DNA of 64,000 nt from Osmia lignaria lignaria (lineage: Eukaryota; Arthropoda; Insecta; Hymenoptera; Megachilidae): positions 9,936,501-10,000,500 of the forward strand of contig NW_027478159.1 in NCBI RefSeq assembly GCF_051020975.1. The letters are read 5' to 3'. Both the position numbers and the translations under genes were made by a program. This document shows, piece by piece, positions 37,295 to 50,188 of this stretch (positions are counted from its first letter, which is position 1; every line of letters starts with the position of its first letter). The notes below the pieces were generated by a model. It saw only the letters and a list, made by a program, of their open reading frames with translations, had not been told where the DNA came from and ran no database searches.

Positions 37295-40003
37295 TTATGT
37301 TCTATGATATTTTTTGATCAGATGCGTAGTTCTCGAGATATATCAAGATATTTAAAAGTTCCGAAGCCGCACCAACATAATAGAGATACAGAAACACCGT
37401 GGCCCCTTTCTTTGAGATAACTCTGCACTATTGCGAGCTGGAAATGCCACTTCCAGTTTAGCTGTGCAGAGGAAGAACAACAAGAAGAAGAAATATCTCG
37501 AAATATGTCCGTCAGGCCCCTTCCCTTGAGATGTATCTGCAAATATCTCGGAAACGAAGCGAGCTATGGCAAAATGGTAAGAGACCTTTTTTGTAGAGAA
37601 TTATGTTTCCTACAATTTATGTTCTATGATATTTTTTTATCAGAAGCGTAGTTTTCGAGATATATCGAGATATTTAAAAGTTCCGAAGCCGCACCAACAT
37701 AATAGAGATACAGAAACACCGTGGCCCCTTTCTTTGAGATAACTCTGCACTAGTGCGAGCCGCAAATGCCACTTCCAGCTTAGCTGTGCAGAAGAAGAAC
37801 AACAAGAAGAAATATCTCGAAATATGTCCGTCAGGCCCCTTCCCTTGAGATAAATCTGCAAATATCTCGGAAACGAAGCGAGCTATGGCAAAATGTTGAG
37901 AGACCTTATTTGTAGAGAATTAAGTTTCCTACTTTTTATGTTCTATCATATTTTTTGATCAGATGCGTAGTTCTCGAGATATATCAAGATATTTAAAAGT
38001 TCCGAAGCCGCACCAAGATAATAGAGATACAGAAACACCGTGGCCCCTTTCTTTGAGATAACTCTGCACTATTGCGAGCTGCAAATGCCACTTCCAGCTT
38101 AGCTGTGCAGAAGAAGAACAACAAGAAGAAGAAATATCTCGAAATATGTCCGTCAGGCCCCTTCCCTTGAGATAAATCTGCAAATATCTCGGAAACGAAG
38201 CGAGCTATGGCAAAATGTTAAGAGACTTTATTTGTAGAGAATTAAGTTTCCTACTTTTTATGTTCTACGATATTTTTTGATCAGATGCGTAGTTCTCGAG
38301 ATATATCAAGATATTTAAAAGTTCCGAAGCCGCACCAACATAATAGAGATACAGAAACACCGTGGCTCCTTTCTTTGAGATAACTCTGCACTATTGCGAG
38401 CTGGAAATGCCACTTCCAGTTTAGCTGTGCAGAAGAAGAACAACAAGAAGAAGAAATATCTCGAAATATGTCCGTCAGGCCCCTTCCCTTGAGATATATC
38501 TGCAAATATCTCGGAAACGAAGCGAGCTATGGCAAACTGTTAAGAGACCATTTTTGTAGAGAATTAAGTTTCCTACTTTTTATGTTCTATGATATTTTTT
38601 GATCAGATGTGCAGTTCTCGAGATATATCAAGATATTTAAAAGTTCCGAAGCCGCACCAGCATAATAGAGATACAGAAACACCGTGGCCCCTTTCTTTGA
38701 GATAACTCTGCACTATTGCGAGCTGGAAATGCCACTTCCAGTTTAGCTGTGCAGAAGAAGAACAACAAGAAGAAGAAATATCTCGAAATATGTCCGTTAG
38801 GCCCCTTCCCTTGAGATAAATCTGCAAATATCTCGGAAACGAAGCGAGCTATGGCAAAATGTTAAGAGACCTTTTTTGTAGAGAATTAAGTTTCCTACTT
38901 TTTATGTTCTATGATATTTTTTGATCAGATGCGCAGTTCTCGAGATATATCAAGATATTTAAAAGTTCCGAAGCCGCACCAACATAATAGAGATACAGAA
39001 ACACCGTGGCCCCTTTCTTTGAGATAACTCTGCACTATTGCGAGCTGGAAATGCCACTTCCAGTTTAGCTGTGCAGAAGAAGAACAACAAGAAGAAGAAA
39101 TATCTCGAAATATGTCCGTCAGGCCCCTTCCCTTGAGATATATCTGCAAATATCTCGGAAACGAAGCGAGCTATGGCAAACTGTTAAGAGACCTTTTTTG
39201 TAGAGAATTAAGTTTCCTACTTTTTATGTTCTATGATATTTTTTGATCAGATGCGCAGTTCTCGAGATATATCAAGATATTTAAAAGTTCCGAAGCCGCA
39301 CCAGCATAATAGAGATACAGAAACACGGTGGCCCCTTTCTTTGAGATAACTCTGCACTAGTGCGAGCCGCAAATGCCACTTCCAGCTTAGCTGTGCAGAA
39401 GAAGAACAACAAGAAGAAGAAATATCTCGAAATATGTCCGTCAGGCCCCTTCCCTTGAGATATATCTGCAAATATCTCGGAAACGAAGCGAGCTATGGCA
39501 AAATGTTAAGAGACTTTATTTGTAGAGAATTAAGTTTCCTACTTTTTATGTTCTACGATATTTTTTGATCAGATGCGTAGTTCTCGCGATATATCAAGAT
39601 ATTTAAAAGTTCCGAAGCCGCACCAACATAATAGAGATACAGAAACACCGTGGCTCCTTTCTTTGAGATAACTCTGCACTATTGCGAGCTGGAAATGCCA
39701 CTTCCAGTTTAGCTGTGCAGAAGAAGAACAACAAGAAGAAGAAATATCTCGAAATATGTCCGTTAGGCCCCTTCCCTTGAGATAAACCTGCAAATATCTC
39801 GGAAACGAAGCGAGCTATGGCAAAATGTTAAGAGACCTTTTTTGTAGCGAATTAAGTTTCCTACTTTTTATGTTCTATGATATTTTTTGATCAGATGCGT
39901 AGTTCTCGAGATATATCAAGATATTTAAAAGTTCCGAAGCCGCACCAACATAATAGAGATACAGAAACACCGTGGCCCCTTTCTTTGAGATAACTCTGCA
40001 CTA
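37295..40003. repeat. 10-monomer duplication, left copy (2709 bp)
   Basis: It matches 40512-43220 at offset 3217 bp with no difference seen on reading. Shared private variants include ATGGTAAGAG, TTTTTTTATCAG with a missing GAA triplet, TCTATCATATT, TTCTACGATA, GGCTCC, CAAACTGTT with GACCATTT, GATGTGCAG, CACGGTGG, CTCGCGATA, AAACCTGC and GTAGCGAATT. The edges are set by CTTATTATG at 37294 and by CTATTG against CTAGTG at 40004/43221. Confidence 0.87.
37637..37955. repeat. 319-bp monomer lacking one GAA triplet, left copy
   Basis: The purine tract is one GAA shorter and the monomer begins TTATCA instead of TGATCA. It is copied exactly at 40854-41172 as part of the 10-monomer duplication. Confidence 0.88.
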
Positions 40004-40511
40004 TTGCGAGCTGCAAATGCCACTTCCAGCTTAGCTGTGCAGAGGAAGAACAACAAGAAGAAGAAATATCTCGAAATATGTCCGTCAGGCCCCTTCCCTT
40101 GAGATGTATCTGCAAATATCTCGGAAACGTAGCGAGCTATGGCAAAATGTTAAGAGACCTTTTTTGTAGAGAATTATGTTTCCTACAATTTATGTTCTAT
40201 GATATTTTTTGATCAGAAGCGTAGTTTTCGAGATATATCGAGATATTTAAAAGTTCCGAAGCCGCACCAACATAATAGAGATACAGAAACACCGTGGCCC
40301 CTTTCTTTGAGATAACTCTGCACTATTGCGAGCTGGAAATGCCACTTCCAGTTTAGCTGTGCAGAAGAAGAACAACAAGAAGGAGAAATATCTCGAAATA
40401 TGTCCGTTAGGCCCCTTCCCTTGAGATAAATCTGCAAATATCTCGGAAAGGAAGCGAGCTATGGCAAAATGTTAAGAGACCTTTTTTGTAGAGAATTAAG
40501 TTTCCTACTTT

Positions 40512-43220
40512 TTATGTTCTATGATATTTTTTGATCAGATGCGTAGTTCTCGAGATATATCAAGATATTTAAAAGTTCCGAAGCCGCACCAACATAATAG
40601 AGATACAGAAACACCGTGGCCCCTTTCTTTGAGATAACTCTGCACTATTGCGAGCTGGAAATGCCACTTCCAGTTTAGCTGTGCAGAGGAAGAACAACAA
40701 GAAGAAGAAATATCTCGAAATATGTCCGTCAGGCCCCTTCCCTTGAGATGTATCTGCAAATATCTCGGAAACGAAGCGAGCTATGGCAAAATGGTAAGAG
40801 ACCTTTTTTGTAGAGAATTATGTTTCCTACAATTTATGTTCTATGATATTTTTTTATCAGAAGCGTAGTTTTCGAGATATATCGAGATATTTAAAAGTTC
40901 CGAAGCCGCACCAACATAATAGAGATACAGAAACACCGTGGCCCCTTTCTTTGAGATAACTCTGCACTAGTGCGAGCCGCAAATGCCACTTCCAGCTTAG
41001 CTGTGCAGAAGAAGAACAACAAGAAGAAATATCTCGAAATATGTCCGTCAGGCCCCTTCCCTTGAGATAAATCTGCAAATATCTCGGAAACGAAGCGAGC
41101 TATGGCAAAATGTTGAGAGACCTTATTTGTAGAGAATTAAGTTTCCTACTTTTTATGTTCTATCATATTTTTTGATCAGATGCGTAGTTCTCGAGATATA
41201 TCAAGATATTTAAAAGTTCCGAAGCCGCACCAAGATAATAGAGATACAGAAACACCGTGGCCCCTTTCTTTGAGATAACTCTGCACTATTGCGAGCTGCA
41301 AATGCCACTTCCAGCTTAGCTGTGCAGAAGAAGAACAACAAGAAGAAGAAATATCTCGAAATATGTCCGTCAGGCCCCTTCCCTTGAGATAAATCTGCAA
41401 ATATCTCGGAAACGAAGCGAGCTATGGCAAAATGTTAAGAGACTTTATTTGTAGAGAATTAAGTTTCCTACTTTTTATGTTCTACGATATTTTTTGATCA
41501 GATGCGTAGTTCTCGAGATATATCAAGATATTTAAAAGTTCCGAAGCCGCACCAACATAATAGAGATACAGAAACACCGTGGCTCCTTTCTTTGAGATAA
41601 CTCTGCACTATTGCGAGCTGGAAATGCCACTTCCAGTTTAGCTGTGCAGAAGAAGAACAACAAGAAGAAGAAATATCTCGAAATATGTCCGTCAGGCCCC
41701 TTCCCTTGAGATATATCTGCAAATATCTCGGAAACGAAGCGAGCTATGGCAAACTGTTAAGAGACCATTTTTGTAGAGAATTAAGTTTCCTACTTTTTAT
41801 GTTCTATGATATTTTTTGATCAGATGTGCAGTTCTCGAGATATATCAAGATATTTAAAAGTTCCGAAGCCGCACCAGCATAATAGAGATACAGAAACACC
41901 GTGGCCCCTTTCTTTGAGATAACTCTGCACTATTGCGAGCTGGAAATGCCACTTCCAGTTTAGCTGTGCAGAAGAAGAACAACAAGAAGAAGAAATATCT
42001 CGAAATATGTCCGTTAGGCCCCTTCCCTTGAGATAAATCTGCAAATATCTCGGAAACGAAGCGAGCTATGGCAAAATGTTAAGAGACCTTTTTTGTAGAG
42101 AATTAAGTTTCCTACTTTTTATGTTCTATGATATTTTTTGATCAGATGCGCAGTTCTCGAGATATATCAAGATATTTAAAAGTTCCGAAGCCGCACCAAC
42201 ATAATAGAGATACAGAAACACCGTGGCCCCTTTCTTTGAGATAACTCTGCACTATTGCGAGCTGGAAATGCCACTTCCAGTTTAGCTGTGCAGAAGAAGA
42301 ACAACAAGAAGAAGAAATATCTCGAAATATGTCCGTCAGGCCCCTTCCCTTGAGATATATCTGCAAATATCTCGGAAACGAAGCGAGCTATGGCAAACTG
42401 TTAAGAGACCTTTTTTGTAGAGAATTAAGTTTCCTACTTTTTATGTTCTATGATATTTTTTGATCAGATGCGCAGTTCTCGAGATATATCAAGATATTTA
42501 AAAGTTCCGAAGCCGCACCAGCATAATAGAGATACAGAAACACGGTGGCCCCTTTCTTTGAGATAACTCTGCACTAGTGCGAGCCGCAAATGCCACTTCC
42601 AGCTTAGCTGTGCAGAAGAAGAACAACAAGAAGAAGAAATATCTCGAAATATGTCCGTCAGGCCCCTTCCCTTGAGATATATCTGCAAATATCTCGGAAA
42701 CGAAGCGAGCTATGGCAAAATGTTAAGAGACTTTATTTGTAGAGAATTAAGTTTCCTACTTTTTATGTTCTACGATATTTTTTGATCAGATGCGTAGTTC
42801 TCGCGATATATCAAGATATTTAAAAGTTCCGAAGCCGCACCAACATAATAGAGATACAGAAACACCGTGGCTCCTTTCTTTGAGATAACTCTGCACTATT
42901 GCGAGCTGGAAATGCCACTTCCAGTTTAGCTGTGCAGAAGAAGAACAACAAGAAGAAGAAATATCTCGAAATATGTCCGTTAGGCCCCTTCCCTTGAGAT
43001 AAACCTGCAAATATCTCGGAAACGAAGCGAGCTATGGCAAAATGTTAAGAGACCTTTTTTGTAGCGAATTAAGTTTCCTACTTTTTATGTTCTATGATAT
43101 TTTTTGATCAGATGCGTAGTTCTCGAGATATATCAAGATATTTAAAAGTTCCGAAGCCGCACCAACATAATAGAGATACAGAAACACCGTGGCCCCTTTC
43201 TTTGAGATAACTCTGCACTA
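40512..43220. repeat. 10-monomer duplication, right copy (2709 bp)
   Basis: Partner of 37295-40003 with the same ordered set of private variants. It overlaps the 4-monomer repeat that starts at 42152, so that repeat arose from material in this domain. Confidence 0.87.
40854..41172. repeat. 319-bp monomer lacking one GAA triplet, right copy
   Basis: Counterpart of 37637-37955, with the same TTATCA start and the same missing GAA. Confidence 0.88.
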
Positions 43221-44912
43221 GTGCGAGCCGCAAATGCCACTTCCAGCTTAGCTGTGCAGAAGAAGAACAACAAGAAGAAGAAATATCTCGAAATATGTCC
43301 GTCAGGCCCCTTCCCTTGAGATAAATCTGCAAATATCTCGGAAACGAAGCGAGCTATGGCAAAATGTTGAGAGACCTTATTTGTACAGAATTAAGTTTCC
43401 TACTTTTTATGTTCTATGATATTTTTTGATCAGATGCGTAGTTCTCGAGATATATCAAGATATTTAAAAGTTCCGAAGCCGCACCAACATAATAGAGATA
43501 CAGAAACACCGTGGCCCCTTTCTTTGAGATAACTCTGCACTATTGCGAGCTGGAAATGCCACTTCCAGTTTAGCTGTGCAGAAGAAGAACAACAAGAAGA
43601 AGAAATATCTCGAAATATGTCCGTCAGGCCCCTTCCCTTGAGATATATCTGCAAATATCTCGGAAACGAAGCGAGCTATGGCAAACTGTTAAGAGACCTT
43701 TTTTGTAGAGAATTAAGTTTCCTACTTTTTATGTTCTATGATATTTTTTGATCAGATGCGCAGTTCTCGAGATATATCAAGATATTTAAAAGTTCCGAAG
43801 CCGCACCAGCATAATAGAGATACAGAAACACGGTGGCCCCTTTCTTTGAGATAACTCTGCACTAGTGCGAGCCGCAAATGCCACTTCCAGCTTAGCTGTG
43901 CAGAAGAAGAACAACAAGAAGAAGAAATATCTCGAAATATGTCCGTCAGGCCCCTTCCCTTGAGATATATCTGCAAATATCTCGGAAACGAAGCGAGCTA
44001 TGGCAAAATGTTAAGAGACTTTATTTGTAGAGAATTAAGTTTCCTACTTTTTATGTTCTACGATATTTTTTGATCAGATGCGTAGTTCTCGCGATATATC
44101 AAGATATTTAAAAGTTCCGAAGCCGCACCAACATAATAGAGATACAGAAACACCGTGGCTCCTTTCTTTGAGATAACTCTGCACTATTGCGAGCTGGAAA
44201 TGCCACTTCCAGTTTAGCTGTGCAGAAGAAGAACAACAAGAAGAAGAAATATCTCGAAATATGTCCGTTAGGCCCCTTCCCTTGAGATAAACCTGCAAAT
44301 ATCTCGGAAACGAAGCGAGCTATGGCAAAATGTTAAGAGACCTTTTTTGTAGCGAATTAAGTTTCCTACTTTTTATGTTCTATGATATTTTTTGATCAGA
44401 TGCGTAGTTCTCGAGATATATCAAGATATTTAAAAGTTCCGAAGCCGCACCAACATAATAGAGATACAGAAACACCGTGGCCCCTTTCTTTGAGATAACT
44501 CTGCACTAGTGCGAGCCGCAAATGCCACTTCCAGCTTAGCTGTGCAGAAGAAGAACAACAAGAAGAAGAAATATCTCGAAATATGTCCGTCAGGCCCCTT
44601 CCCTTGAGATAAATCTGCAAATATCTCGGAAACGAAGCGAGCTATGGCAAAATGTTGAGAGACCTTATTTGTACAGAATTAAGTTTCCTACTTTTTATGT
44701 TCTATGATATTTTTTGATCAGATGCGTAGTTCTCGAGATATATCAAGATATTTAAAAGTTCCGAAGCCGCACCAACATAATAGAGATACAGAAACACCGT
44801 GGCCCCTTTCTTTGAGATAACTCTGCACTATTGCGAGCTGGAAATGCCACTTCCAGTTTAGCTGTGCAGAAGAAGAACAACAAGAAGAAGAAATATCTCG
44901 AAATATGTCCGT
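42152..44912. repeat. Tandem 4-monomer higher-order repeat (1288 bp)
   Basis: Bases 42152-43624 match 43440-44912 at an offset of four monomers, with no difference seen. The unit runs CAAACTGTT, GATGCGCAG with CACGGTGG, TTCTACGATA with CTCGCGATA, then GTAGCGAATT. The match is bounded by C/T at 42151/43439 and C/T at 43625/44913. It is nested with the 10-monomer repeats on both sides. Confidence 0.85.
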
Positions 44913-46274
44913 TAGGCCCCTTCCCTTGAGATAAACCTGCAAATATCTCGGAAACGAAGCGAGCTATGGCAAAATGTTAAGAGACTTTATTTGTAGAGAA
45001 TTAAGTTTCCTACTTTTTATGTTCTACGATATTTTTTGATCAGATGCGTAGTTCTCGAGATATATCAAGATATTTAAAAGTTCCGAAGCCGCACCAACAT
45101 AATAGAGATACAGAAACACCGTGGCTCCTTTCTTTGAGATAACTCTGCTCTATTGCGAGCTGGAAATGCCACTTCCAGTTTAGCTGTGCAGAAGAAGAAC
45201 AACAAGAAGAAGAAATATCTCGAAATATGTCCGTCAGGCCCCTTCCCTTGAGATAAATCTGCAAATATCTCGGAAACGAAGCGAGCTATGGCAAAATGTT
45301 AAGAGACCTTTTTTGTAGAGAATTAAGTTTCCTACTTATTATGTTCTATGATATTTTTTGATCAGATACGTAGTTCTCGAGATATATCAAGATATTTAAA
45401 AGTTCCGAAGCCGCACCAACAGAATAGAGATACAGAAACACCGTGGCTCCTTTCTTTGAGATAACTCTGCACTATTGCGAGCTGGAAATGCCACTTCCAG
45501 TTTAGCTGTGCAGAAGAAGAACAACAAGAAGAAGAAATATCTCGAAATATGTCCGTTAGGCCCCTTCCCTTGAGATAAACCTGCAAATATCTCGGAAACG
45601 AACCGAGCTATGGCAAAATGTTAAGAGACCTTTTTTGTAGAGAATTAAGTTTCCTACTTTTTATGTTCTATGATATTTTTTGATCAGATGCGTAGTTCTC
45701 GAGATATATCAAGATATTTAAAAGTTCCGAAGCCGCACCAACATAATAGAGATACAGAAACACCGTGGCCCCTTTCTTTGAGATAACTCTGCACTAGTGC
45801 GAGCCGCAAATGCCACTTCCAGCTTAGCGGTGCAGAAGAAGAACAACAAGAAGAAGAAATATCTCGAAATATGTCCGTCAGGCCCCTTCCCTTGAGATAA
45901 ATCTCCAAATATCTCGGAAACGAAGAGAGCTATGGCAAAATGTTAAGAGACCTTTTTTGTAGAGAATTAAGTTTCCTACAATTTATGTTCTATGATATTT
46001 TTTGATCAGAAGCGTACTTTTCGAGATATATCGAGATATTTAAAAGTTCCGAAGCCGCACCAACATAATAGAGATACAGAAACACCGTGGCCCCTTTCTT
46101 TGAGATAACTGTGCACTAGTGCGAGCCGCAAATGCCACTTCCAGCTTAGCTGTGCAGAAGAAGAACAACAAGAAGAAGAAATATCTCGAAATATGTCCGT
46201 CAGGCCCCTTCCCTTGAGATAAATCTGCAAATATCTCGGAAACGAAGCGAGCTATGGCAAAATGTTAAGAGACC
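43005..46274. repeat. Apparently perfect 10-monomer tandem duplication, left copy
   Basis: Every base I compared from 43005 to 46274 equals the base 3220 bp downstream. The matching stretch (3270 bp) is longer than the period, so the two copies abut and overlap by 50 bp. Private variants in order include GTACAGAATT, CAAACTGTT, CACGGTGG, CTCGCGATA, CTGCTCTATT, CTTATTATG, CAACAGAATAG, AACCGAGC, GCGGTGCAG, ATCTCCAAAT and AACTGTGCAC. The limits are T/C at 42981, C/T at 43004, and T/G at 46275. Confidence 0.9.
43550..43568. other. Hairpin-forming inverted repeat (GGAA allele), example copy
   Basis: CTGGAA and TTCCAG flank a 7-base spacer. Within the 19-mer, eight of nine opposed positions pair. 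The common allele of other monomers has CTGCAA, CTGTAA or CCGCAA here, which breaks at least one pair. The restored allele is usually linked to CAGTTT just downstream instead of CAGCTT. It occurs in dozens of monomers and is most frequent between 37 and 49 kb. Whether it folds in vivo is unknown. Confidence 0.65.
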
Positions 46275-49200
46275 TTTTTTGTAGCGAATTAAGTTTCCTA
46301 CTTTTTATGTTCTATGATATTTTTTGATCAGATGCGTAGTTCTCGAGATATATCAAGATATTTAAAAGTTCCGAAGCCGCACCAACATAATAGAGATACA
46401 GAAACACCGTGGCCCCTTTCTTTGAGATAACTCTGCACTAGTGCGAGCCGCAAATGCCACTTCCAGCTTAGCTGTGCAGAAGAAGAACAACAAGAAGAAG
46501 AAATATCTCGAAATATGTCCGTCAGGCCCCTTCCCTTGAGATAAATCTGCAAATATCTCGGAAACGAAGCGAGCTATGGCAAAATGTTGAGAGACCTTAT
46601 TTGTACAGAATTAAGTTTCCTACTTTTTATGTTCTATGATATTTTTTGATCAGATGCGTAGTTCTCGAGATATATCAAGATATTTAAAAGTTCCGAAGCC
46701 GCACCAACATAATAGAGATACAGAAACACCGTGGCCCCTTTCTTTGAGATAACTCTGCACTATTGCGAGCTGGAAATGCCACTTCCAGTTTAGCTGTGCA
46801 GAAGAAGAACAACAAGAAGAAGAAATATCTCGAAATATGTCCGTCAGGCCCCTTCCCTTGAGATATATCTGCAAATATCTCGGAAACGAAGCGAGCTATG
46901 GCAAACTGTTAAGAGACCTTTTTTGTAGAGAATTAAGTTTCCTACTTTTTATGTTCTATGATATTTTTTGATCAGATGCGCAGTTCTCGAGATATATCAA
47001 GATATTTAAAAGTTCCGAAGCCGCACCAGCATAATAGAGATACAGAAACACGGTGGCCCCTTTCTTTGAGATAACTCTGCACTAGTGCGAGCCGCAAATG
47101 CCACTTCCAGCTTAGCTGTGCAGAAGAAGAACAACAAGAAGAAGAAATATCTCGAAATATGTCCGTCAGGCCCCTTCCCTTGAGATATATCTGCAAATAT
47201 CTCGGAAACGAAGCGAGCTATGGCAAAATGTTAAGAGACTTTATTTGTAGAGAATTAAGTTTCCTACTTTTTATGTTCTACGATATTTTTTGATCAGATG
47301 CGTAGTTCTCGCGATATATCAAGATATTTAAAAGTTCCGAAGCCGCACCAACATAATAGAGATACAGAAACACCGTGGCTCCTTTCTTTGAGATAACTCT
47401 GCACTATTGCGAGCTGGAAATGCCACTTCCAGTTTAGCTGTGCAGAAGAAGAACAACAAGAAGAAGAAATATCTCGAAATATGTCCGTTAGGCCCCTTCC
47501 CTTGAGATAAACCTGCAAATATCTCGGAAACGAAGCGAGCTATGGCAAAATGTTAAGAGACCTTTTTTGTAGCGAATTAAGTTTCCTACTTTTTATGTTC
47601 TATGATATTTTTTGATCAGATGCGTAGTTCTCGAGATATATCAAGATATTTAAAAGTTCCGAAGCCGCACCAACATAATAGAGATACAGAAACACCGTGG
47701 CCCCTTTCTTTGAGATAACTCTGCACTAGTGCGAGCCGCAAATGCCACTTCCAGCTTAGCTGTGCAGAAGAAGAACAACAAGAAGAAGAAATATCTCGAA
47801 ATATGTCCGTCAGGCCCCTTCCCTTGAGATAAATCTGCAAATATCTCGGAAACGAAGCGAGCTATGGCAAAATGTTGAGAGACCTTATTTGTACAGAATT
47901 AAGTTTCCTACTTTTTATGTTCTATGATATTTTTTGATCAGATGCGTAGTTCTCGAGATATATCAAGATATTTAAAAGTTCCGAAGCCGCACCAACATAA
48001 TAGAGATACAGAAACACCGTGGCCCCTTTCTTTGAGATAACTCTGCACTATTGCGAGCTGGAAATGCCACTTCCAGTTTAGCTGTGCAGAAGAAGAACAA
48101 CAAGAAGAAGAAATATCTCGAAATATGTCCGTTAGGCCCCTTCCCTTGAGATAAACCTGCAAATATCTCGGAAACGAAGCGAGCTATGGCAAAATGTTAA
48201 GAGACTTTATTTGTAGAGAATTAAGTTTCCTACTTTTTATGTTCTACGATATTTTTTGATCAGATGCGTAGTTCTCGAGATATATCAAGATATTTAAAAG
48301 TTCCGAAGCCGCACCAACATAATAGAGATACAGAAACACCGTGGCTCCTTTCTTTGAGATAACTCTGCTCTATTGCGAGCTGGAAATGCCACTTCCAGTT
48401 TAGCTGTGCAGAAGAAGAACAACAAGAAGAAGAAATATCTCGAAATATGTCCGTCAGGCCCCTTCCCTTGAGATAAATCTGCAAATATCTCGGAAACGAA
48501 GCGAGCTATGGCAAAATGTTAAGAGACCTTTTTTGTAGAGAATTAAGTTTCCTACTTATTATGTTCTATGATATTTTTTGATCAGATACGTAGTTCTCGA
48601 GATATATCAAGATATTTAAAAGTTCCGAAGCCGCACCAACAGAATAGAGATACAGAAACACCGTGGCTCCTTTCTTTGAGATAACTCTGCACTATTGCGA
48701 GCTGGAAATGCCACTTCCAGTTTAGCTGTGCAGAAGAAGAACAACAAGAAGAAGAAATATCTCGAAATATGTCCGTTAGGCCCCTTCCCTTGAGATAAAC
48801 CTGCAAATATCTCGGAAACGAACCGAGCTATGGCAAAATGTTAAGAGACCTTTTTTGTAGAGAATTAAGTTTCCTACTTTTTATGTTCTATGATATTTTT
48901 TGATCAGATGCGTAGTTCTCGAGATATATCAAGATATTTAAAAGTTCCGAAGCCGCACCAACATAATAGAGATACAGAAACACCGTGGCCCCTTTCTTTG
49001 AGATAACTCTGCACTAGTGCGAGCCGCAAATGCCACTTCCAGCTTAGCGGTGCAGAAGAAGAACAACAAGAAGAAGAAATATCTCGAAATATGTCCGTCA
49101 GGCCCCTTCCCTTGAGATAAATCTCCAAATATCTCGGAAACGAAGAGAGCTATGGCAAAATGTTAAGAGACCTTTTTTGTAGAGAATTAAGTTTCCTACA

Positions 49201-49494
49201 ATTTATGTTCTATGATATTTTTTGATCAGAAGCGTACTTTTCGAGATATATCGAGATATTTAAAAGTTCCGAAGCCGCACCAACATAATAGAGATACAGA
49301 AACACCGTGGCCCCTTTCTTTGAGATAACTGTGCACTAGTGCGAGCCGCAAATGCCACTTCCAGCTTAGCTGTGCAGAAGAAGAACAACAAGAAGAAGAA
49401 ATATCTCGAAATATGTCCGTCAGGCCCCTTCCCTTGAGATAAATCTGCAAATATCTCGGAAACGAAGCGAGCTATGGCAAAATGTTAAGAGACC
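46225..49494. repeat. Apparently perfect 10-monomer tandem duplication, right copy
   Basis: Second copy of the 3220-bp unit. It breaks off at 49495 (CCGTTTTT against CCTTTTTT), and GTAGAGAATT follows instead of GTAGCGAATT. The sequence then passes into older, more diverged monomers. Confidence 0.9.
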
Positions 49495-50188
49495 GTTTTT
49501 GTAGAGAATTAAGTTTCCTACTTTTTATGTTCTATGATATTTTTTGATCAGATGCGTAGTTCTGGAGATATATCAAGATATTTAAAAGTTCCGAAGCCGC
49601 ACCAACATAATAGAGATACAGAAACACCGTGGCCCCTTTCTTTGAGATAACTCTGCACTATTGCGAGCTGTAAATGCCACTTCCAGCTTAGCTGTGCAGA
49701 AGAAGAACAACAAGAAGAAGACATATCTCGAAATATGTCCGTCAGGCCCCTTCCCTTGAGATATATCTGCAAATATCTCGGAGACGAAGCGAGCTATGGC
49801 AAAATGTTAAGAGACTTTTTTTGTAGAGAATTATGTTTCCTACAATTTATGTTCTATGATATTTTTTGATCAGAAGCGTAGTTTTCGAGATATATCGAGA
49901 TATTTAAAAGTTCCGAAGCCGCACCAACATAATAGAGATACAGAAACACCGTGGCCCCTTTCTTTGAGATAACTCTGCACTATTGCGAGCTGCAAATGCC
50001 ACTTCCAGCTTAGCTGTGCAGAAGAAGAATAACAAGAAGAAGAAATATCTCGAAATATGTCCGTCAGGCCCCTTCCCTTGAGATAAATCTGCAAATATCT
50101 CGGAAACGAAGAGAGCTATGGCAAAATGTTAAGAGACCTTTTCTGTAGAGAATTAAGTTTCCTACTTTTTATGTTCTATGATATTTTT

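Noticed and set aside
43005..49494. Calling the 3220-bp duplication an assembly error outright
   Set aside because: The sequence alone cannot separate a real recent duplication from a misassembly, so it is kept as a finding with the read-mapping check stated.
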